Shown in pieces: positions 59,426 through 64,000 of a DNA stretch of 64,000 nucleotides. How positions within the stretch are numbered: the first letter of the stretch is position 1; every line of letters starts with the position of its first letter. This stretch comes from UBA6170 sp034429975. GTDB taxonomy: Bacteria > Chloroflexota > Anaerolineae > Anaerolineales > Anaerolineaceae. Under the pieces are notes generated by a model. The model did no database searches and was not told the origin of the DNA. It worked only from the letters and a program-made list of their open reading frames with translations. The stretch is from positions 1 through 64,000 of the forward strand of contig DAOUFM010000179.1 in assembly GCA_034429975.1 (NCBI GenBank). The letters run 5' to 3'. The translations under genes and the position numbers were made by a program.

Positions 59426-60817
59426 TCAGTCATTAATTATTCTCTTCAGAGGATGCAAACCGATATCCCCGCGTTGGTGGGCGCTATCTACCAGTTGGCG
59501 GGTGAAACCAGAGCGGGAACACATCCCATAATGGATCTGGTGCCCGGGAAAATTCGGCCGCAACAGCTCCGCCTTGCGTTCCAGTTCCGCCAGATGAGTC
59601 GTCCCGACTGGATGTACGCTCCAATCGCAGACCACGAACTCGATCGTTTCATCCCCCAGTAATAGCAGGTCAATTTCTGCCTGATTGTTCCACCATTTCC
59701 CGATGACGTGCGGATGATAAGGTAATCGTCCGGAAAACCCAAGTTCCTGAAAGTATTCCTGGCAGATATCCGCAAACATTGGGGCGACGAAAGTATCCAG
59801 CTCCGGCAGGATGTACTTTTCCAGCACCAGTTTTCCCTCTCCGAGTTCCAGCAGGGAATAATTGGGGAAAACGAAGCGGAACCAGAAGCGCAGGAAATGA
59901 TCCTTAATATGGTAGCGCCCCATGCGGCTCTGCTGGGGTTGCGATTCGGTTACTGGTGCTGTGCGCACGACAATCTGCAATTGGCGTAAGTTGTCCAGAT
60001 ATACATGCGCGTTTTCAATTCCGGTTACCTGCCGGATCTCACGCAAGCGGGTAATTCCAAAAGCGATAGCCTGCAGGATAGCGAAATAAAGACGCGGCTC
60101 ACGCAAGGTCTGCTGCAGGGTCAAACGTGGTTCTGCGTATAGGTATGAGGTGCGCTGCAAGATCAGGTTGAAGATGTTGTCCGAAAGGAGGGAGTTAGGG
60201 TCGATCGGATTGAGATAAGCAGGCATACCTCCGAAAACTGCGTACGTTCGTACCTGGTCATAATCCAGGTAATCTTTAAAGAAGGGCAGGCTTTCTTTAA
60301 AAGAGAAAGGCGCCAAATGTGATAGGGTGATGAGGGAGCCGGGGGATTGGGTTTGGAATACTTGCGCAAGATTTTCCAATAACCCGGCATCGGAGCTGCT
60401 TAGAATTAACAGGAGATTCCAGTTCTTAAGAAACTGTTCCCAGGCAGATTGCAAGGCGGTAAGGATAGCCGGGTGAGCAGCGACCAGGTTCTGGAATTCA
60501 TCCAGTACTACAATCAGGCGTTCTGAGCTGGCTGCCTTTCCAAAAGCTTGAAAGATCTCATCCCAGGTGGGGTAAACTGCGTGTATCCGATCATCTTCAA
60601 TGAGGAAAGCATTGACTTCTGCAGATAGAGCTGTGCGGGCAGAGAGCTCGGTTTCCAGATCGCAGACATGGAAAATGACTTTCTTGCCCTCACAGAAGCG
60701 CGCCAGCAGGCTGGTTTTCCCGACTCCGTGTTGCCCGGAAAGGAGGAAAATCTCCGCCGGGTTGGAGGAATAAAGGCGTTCGAGGAGGACGAGTTCGGAG
60801 GAGCGGTGGATAAACAT
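59426..60817 (-). CDS. AAA ATPase with DUF234 C-terminal nuclease-like domain
   Basis: The 463-residue protein has Walker A SGQHGVGKTS (about residues 27-36), Walker B LIVVLDEFQN (about 100-109), LILSSSD sensor 1 and the C-terminal DUF234 part: RYHIKDHFLRFWFRFVFPN, then EIDLLLLGDETIEFVVCDWS, which stands where the family has a PD-(D/E)xK core (typical EvK is replaced by CDW). The family is common in archaea and anaerobic bacteria and resembles solo ATPase-nuclease systems; the role is unknown. The catalytic lysine appears to be lost, so nuclease activity is doubtful. Confidence 0.85.
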   Translation of the reverse strand: MFIHRSSELVLLERLYSSNPAEIFLLSGQHGVGKTSLLARFCEGKKVIFHVCDLETELSARTALSAEVNAFLIEDDRIHAVYPTWDEIFQAFGKAASSERLIVVLDEFQNLVAAHPAILTALQSAWEQFLKNWNLLLILSSSDAGLLENLAQVFQTQSPGSLITLSHLAPFSFKESLPFFKDYLDYDQVRTYAVFGGMPAYLNPIDPNSLLSDNIFNLILQRTSYLYAEPRLTLQQTLREPRLYFAILQAIAFGITRLREIRQVTGIENAHVYLDNLRQLQIVVRTAPVTESQPQQSRMGRYHIKDHFLRFWFRFVFPNYSLLELGEGKLVLEKYILPELDTFVAPMFADICQEYFQELGFSGRLPYHPHVIGKWWNNQAEIDLLLLGDETIEFVVCDWSVHPVGTTHLAELERKAELLRPNFPGHQIHYGMCSRSGFTRQLVDSAHQRGDIGLHPLKRIIND

Positions 60818-61010
60818 GGTTCGTTTAATATAATTACAATTACAGTAATTTAGATTACCTTATTTATTATAATCGAAAATGGAATAAAGTTTACAGTTTA
60901 CAGTTTACAGTTGACAGAGATATTTAGTTCGGGATTTATTACCTTCAGGTTACACGTAGGGGTTAACATTAATTCCTGGTTTGCAAATTTTGATTATTAA
61001 TCGAGAAACT

Positions 61011-61540
61011 AAAGGTGCAGCGCACTTTTGGTTTTGTGATTAACCGGCCCTTATCCGCAAAAAGGAGTAGAAGGTTAATCCTTAAGTGCACCGCACCAAA
61101 TGTAGGGCCAAAAAAGGTGCATTGGACATTTGATGATCATTGGAAAAATCTGTCAATCACGGGTCTGGTTTATTTTTGATATCAGGGTGCGCTGCACTTA
61201 GGGATTGACCTAAAATTCCAATCTTGGAATGGGCTTCTGATGATCACAATACCAAGAGTGCGGTGCACCTAGAGGAACTATCCCTTTCGAATAGAGGTTA
61301 GGGTCTAGGTGCACCGCACTTCTGGTTTCCGGGTTAATAATGTTAATTGCTCAGTCCGATGAAAATTCCTCATCCCTAAGTGCAGCGCACCAAAGGTCAT
61401 AAACAGCGTACCAAAGGTCATAAACACCGCACCTTGATCCAGACTTTTGGTTTCCGGATTGTTAATGATAATTGTCCAGTTCGATGAAAATTTCTCATCC
61501 CCAAGTGTAACCAAACGTCATAAACATTTCACCAAAACCA
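61011..61540 (-). repeat. REP-like composite repeats upstream of the transposase gene
   Basis: The region holds the same palindrome family as the restriction locus, in reverse orientation. The core inverted repeat spans 61257-61320 with arms AGTGCGGTGCACCTAGA and complement. Repeated GGTCATAAACRNCGYACC units follow (near 61390-61430), and a segment related to GATGAAAATTTCTCATCC. The stretch 61011-61200 matches the 2816-2980 side of the first copy. At 60887-60918 lie four iterations of AGTTTAC. Nothing coding is supported between 60818 and 61667 apart from the repeats. Confidence 0.85.
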
Positions 61541-61667
61541 GAATCATCGGTTTAAGTATGATGTCATAAATCTCTAACTATTCGATACTCATTTCCGCTT
61601 GACACGATCCTTCAACTTCTCTTTAATCAAAATTAAATTTAACTACTGGCTACAAAAAGGAGAATCC

Positions 61668-62255
61668 ATGACGAATCGGAGGCCAGAATTTCTCCCTGGA
61701 TTTTATTATCATATCTACAATCGAGGAGCTCATAAACAGGAGATTTTCAAAGAACATTCGAATTATCTATACACCATTCAGAACATCAAAAAATATTCAA
61801 AAGACCTTAAAATTTCTATAGTTGCATATTGTTTGATGCCAAATCATTACCATCTATTGGTCAGGCAGGATGGGGATTTTCCAGCAGGATTGTTACCCAA
61901 ACGCGTCTTTAATAGCTATACCAAGGCTTACAATCAGAGCTATTCTTATTCAGGAACATTATTTGAAAATTCTTATCGTGTAAAAATGATAGAAGATGAT
62001 TCCTATTTGGCTTACTTATGTAAATATATCCACATGAATCCAATGAAAGCTGGGTTGGTGACGACTCCAGAAGATTGGGAATACTCGAATTACCGCGAAT
62101 TCTTAAAATTAAGAACTGGTACTTTATTTGATGAAGGTTTCTTTCATGAGTATTTTTTGAATGGGAAAGAATATCGAGATTTTGTGATGGAAGATTCAAC
62201 AAGTGAAAAAGTTCCAAATAATGTCAGAAAATATCTGAATTCGTTGGATATCTGA
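61668..62255 (+). CDS. REP-associated tyrosine transposase (RAYT, HUH family)
   Basis: ATG 61668 follows AAAGGAG and gives 195 residues, replacing an upstream start with no ribosome site. Motifs of the Y1_Tnp family are clear: GFYYHIYNRGAHKQEIF (residues 12-28), the HUH pair in MPNHYHLLV, and the catalytic tyrosine helix YLCKYIHMNPMKAGLV. TnpA_REP enzymes cut and join single-stranded REP hairpins and are domesticated, single-copy host genes. Repeats of one family sit directly on both sides, so this is a typical REP-transposase locus. The frame is intact. Confidence 0.93.
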   Translation: MTNRRPEFLPGFYYHIYNRGAHKQEIFKEHSNYLYTIQNIKKYSKDLKISIVAYCLMPNHYHLLVRQDGDFPAGLLPKRVFNSYTKAYNQSYSYSGTLFENSYRVKMIEDDSYLAYLCKYIHMNPMKAGLVTTPEDWEYSNYREFLKLRTGTLFDEGFFHEYFLNGKEYRDFVMEDSTSEKVPNNVRKYLNSLDI

Positions 62256-62292
62256 TAAGATCCAAAGTTGGTGAGGACTTTTGACTCTGTTG

Positions 62293-62413
62293 TAGGGTCT
62301 AGGTGCACCGCACTTTTGGGTTCTGGGTTAATGGTGTTAATTGTCCATTCTAATGTAAATTCTGTATCCCTAAGTGCAGCGCACCAAAGGTAATAAACAT
62401 CGCACCAAATCTG
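62293..62413 (-). repeat. REP-like repeat downstream of the transposase gene
   Basis: A partial copy starts GGGTCTAGGTGCACCGCACT (62288-62312 region) and continues through the AT-rich segment to AAGTGCAGCGCACC, as in the upstream copy and in the same orientation. The second palindrome arm is lost at the left edge. It ends at CATCGCACC. Confidence 0.8.
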
Positions 62414-62432
62414 GGGTTACCCCTTTACACAA

Positions 62433-62468
62433 ACAAAGTGATTCGAAGTTGCTTTCGAATCACTTTGT
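62433..62468 (-). terminator. Long hairpin after the zinc-ribbon gene
   Basis: A 15-bp perfect stem (62433-62447 with 62454-62468, ACAAAGTGATTCGAA and complement) closes a 6-nt loop. On the minus strand it follows the zinc-ribbon gene by 21 nt; the T-run after it is short (TTTGTTTG). Confidence 0.65.
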
Positions 62469-62488
62469 TATTGGTAAAACAAATCTAC

Positions 62489-62638
62489 TTACTTGCTGGA
62501 AAGAAAACGGGACACCTTGGTGCCGCAATGCGGGCAAGTTCCCTGCACCATCTTGCGACCATTGCCTGTCTCTTTTACCGTTCCGCCCTTTACCTGGACT
62601 TTTGTTCGACACTTTACACAATACCCTTCAAAATCCAT
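62489..62638 (-). CDS. Small zinc-ribbon protein (DUF5679-like)
   Basis: ATG 62638 follows AAGGAG and gives only 49 residues. Two CxxC knuckles are visible, CVKC (residues 7-10) and CPHC (35-38), with NGRKMVQGTC between. The pattern YCVKC...NGR...G.CP.CGTK matches DUF5679, a short family shared by Chloroflexota and some archaea. Function is unknown; nucleic-acid or protein binding is likely for such a fold. Confidence 0.75.
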   Translation of the reverse strand: MDFEGYCVKCRTKVQVKGGTVKETGNGRKMVQGTCPHCGTKVSRFLSSK

Positions 62639-62839
62639 AGAATATCTCCTTTTCAAATTGGGGGTTTTCTTGCATTCCAAGTTTTACCTGGAAGGAAGAA
62701 AGTCAGAATTCACATCTGTACTTTTTTTAATATAGAGGATAACGCTTAGATTTACAAGTGTTTTTACCTGTTTTTGTTCCTTTGTAAAATGTTTTTTGCC
62801 ATGATTAAGGCAAAATTCATATTTTCAGGATAAAAAGGC

Positions 62840-63322
62840 TCAGGTGATCTTCTCAACACGACCGTTGGTGATCAATACCAAATGCTGAGGTTGCAGGCAA
62901 AAGACTGCATTGGGAGTGCCAGCTGAAGCCCAGATCTCCTCATATTGCAGCAGGTCCTGGTCGATCAGGCATTCAATGGGCTGGGCATGCGCCAGCGGGG
63001 GTACGCCACCGATCGGGAAGCCGGTCACCTGGCGGACGAAATCGGCATCTGCTCTTATAATTTTCTCCCCCAGAATTTCTTTGATCCGTTTTTCGTTTAC
63101 CCGGTTGGCACCGCTAGCTGCGATCAGAATCGCTTTGCCGCTGGGCTGGCGCTGAAAGATGAGCGATTTCACGATCTGTTCCACTTGGCAGCCGATCGCC
63201 TGGGCAGCCTCTTGGGCGGTGCGGGTGGATTCTGGAAATTCCTTGATGATTAAATCGAGCCCAAAGGTTGCCAGAGCGGTCTGGACTTTTTTGGCGTTAT
63301 TGGATAATTTCTGGTCATTCAT
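62840..63322 (-). CDS. YbaK/ProX-type aminoacyl-tRNA deacylase
   Basis: ATG 63322 follows AGGAG and gives 160 residues; the earlier start overlaps corA. Conserved family features are seen: AAQAIGCQVEQIVKSLIFQ (about residues 40-58), the lysine K55 expected for substrate handling, ASGANRVNEKRIKE and TGFPIGGVPPLAH (about 99-111). The enzyme clears mischarged Cys- or Ala-tRNAs (often tRNA-Pro). It is the gene directly after the corA stop and may be translated from the same message. Confidence 0.88.
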   Translation of the reverse strand: MNDQKLSNNAKKVQTALATFGLDLIIKEFPESTRTAQEAAQAIGCQVEQIVKSLIFQRQPSGKAILIAASGANRVNEKRIKEILGEKIIRADADFVRQVTGFPIGGVPPLAHAQPIECLIDQDLLQYEEIWASAGTPNAVFCLQPQHLVLITNGRVEKIT

Positions 63323-63339
63323 AAAAAGTACTCCTGGGG

Positions 63340-64000
63340 TTACATCCATTTGCGACTACGCATCCAGATGAACATAGCAATAGGCAGCAAAATAAAAATA
63401 GCCATAACGACGAAGAAAGAAGGATGCGAAGTCCAGCCTTCCAGAGGCGGTTCAGCGGCGAAGAAGTTCATCCCAAAGAAACCGGTCAGGAAGGAAATAG
63501 GCATAAACAGGGTAGTGATAATGGTTAGTGTTTTCATCACATCGTTCATGCGGTTATTGACCACTGATAAATAAGTGTCCAGTACACTGCTGATCAAATC
63601 GCGCAGGCTTTCGGATATGTCATACAGCCGCACCAGATGGTCATAGATATCCCGAAAGAAAACCCTTTCCTGTATGTCAATGACCTGATCGGTATCTCGC
63701 GCCAGCTTATTGAAGACCTCGCGCTGCGGCATGAGGATCCGGCGCAGATGTAAAAGCGCGCGTTTCAGGGTAAATATTTTTTCCAACAACTCCTGATTCG
63801 TGGATTCAAACATCAAATCTTCGATTGAGTCGATAGCGTCATCCATCTGATCGACCACCGGCAGGGTTTCCCCGACCAGGTCGTCTGCCAGTTTGTAAAA
63901 GAGATGATCGGCGCCGCGTTGCAAGAAGCGAGTATCGCGCTGGACGCTTTCCCAGACTTTGGCAATCACCGGGATCGATGAACTTTGATAGGTGACCAGG
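63340..64000 (-). CDS. CorA-family magnesium transporter, C-terminal part (runs off window end)
   Basis: The minus frame is open through 64000 and continues as VTYQSSSIPVIAKVWESVQ, so the gene extends beyond the window. The visible part is the alpha-helical funnel (ESTNQELLEKIFTLKRALLHLR) and the two C-terminal membrane helices, joined by the selectivity motif GMN (FFGMNFFAAEPPL). CorA channels carry Mg2+ or Co2+ as pentamers. The basic tail RSRKWM is standard. Its stop leaves 17 nt before the YbaK start. Confidence 0.93.
   Translation of the reverse strand, partial: LVTYQSSSIPVIAKVWESVQRDTRFLQRGADHLFYKLADDLVGETLPVVDQMDDAIDSIEDLMFESTNQELLEKIFTLKRALLHLRRILMPQREVFNKLARDTDQVIDIQERVFFRDIYDHLVRLYDISESLRDLISSVLDTYLSVVNNRMNDVMKTLTIITTLFMPISFLTGFFGMNFFAAEPPLEGWTSHPSFFVVMAIFILLPIAMFIWMRSRKWM

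Overview
The window is about 64 kb of bacterial chromosome of middling GC, densely coded on both strands with several repeat-rich gaps. Gene content suggests a Chloroflexota bacterium, probably class Anaerolineae: single-chain double ATPase for an ECF transporter, GAF histidine kinase, FeoABC, LarBEC, hemerythrin/DUF438 protein, and G/C-rich intergenic palindromes. This is inference from gene families; no rRNA or other phylogenetic marker is present. No rRNA, tRNA or CRISPR array was recognised.

Layout. 1-2.4 kb: a lipoprotein cut by the window edge, a Tat-exported L,D-transpeptidase and a GNAT acetyltransferase. 2.4-9.9 kb: a complete type I restriction-modification operon (hsdM, a RhuM-like remnant, hsdS with TAEL repeats, hsdR) lying between two same-orientation copies of a REP-like palindromic repeat. 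10-16.4 kb: a lipoprotein with two tandem FmdE-like domains, then a promoter, a 300-nt leader with an internal terminator, and an ECF transporter (S, fused A-A, T) followed by an acetamidase/formamidase-like enzyme. 16.4-24 kb: beta-lactamase-like protein, MoaA, a MarR/FMN-reductase pair with a clear promoter-operator, a TolB-like propeller protein and an orphan sensor kinase. 24-30 kb: GtrA, a SET-domain protein, a tandem array bounded by 46-bp inverted repeats, an MFS transporter and Tex. 29.6-33 kb: an iron block in which feoA-feoB-feoC-tex are translationally coupled, next to a ferritin-like gene. 33-35.4 kb: glycosyltransferase, glycosyltransferase debris and a LON-domain protein.

35.4-41.7 kb looks like a replicon-maintenance island: a protein with a DnaA domain I-like N-terminus, a small basic protein and an ExeA/TniB-type ATPase on one strand; on the other, ParA with a ParB-like protein and then a second ParA with a ribbon-helix-helix-like partner. 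An AT-rich spacer with repeated AATTATCNCAA motifs separates the two arms, and long palindromes bracket the second ParA pair. This is the best candidate here for an undescribed system.

42-50 kb: YwiC-like protein, esterase, glycosyltransferase, the nickel-pincer cofactor genes larB-larE-larC without larA, and a V4R protein. 48.8-52.2 kb: a KimA-like potassium importer with two TrkA-type proteins. 52.3-59.3 kb: a frameshifted antitoxin relic, a DUF1858/DUF2249 and DUF438-hemerythrin-PAS pair, and a MarR-controlled heterodimeric ABC exporter. 59.4-64 kb: a DUF234 ATPase, then a REP-associated tyrosine transposase embedded in the same palindromic repeats that flank the restriction operon, a zinc ribbon, YbaK and the C-terminal part of CorA.
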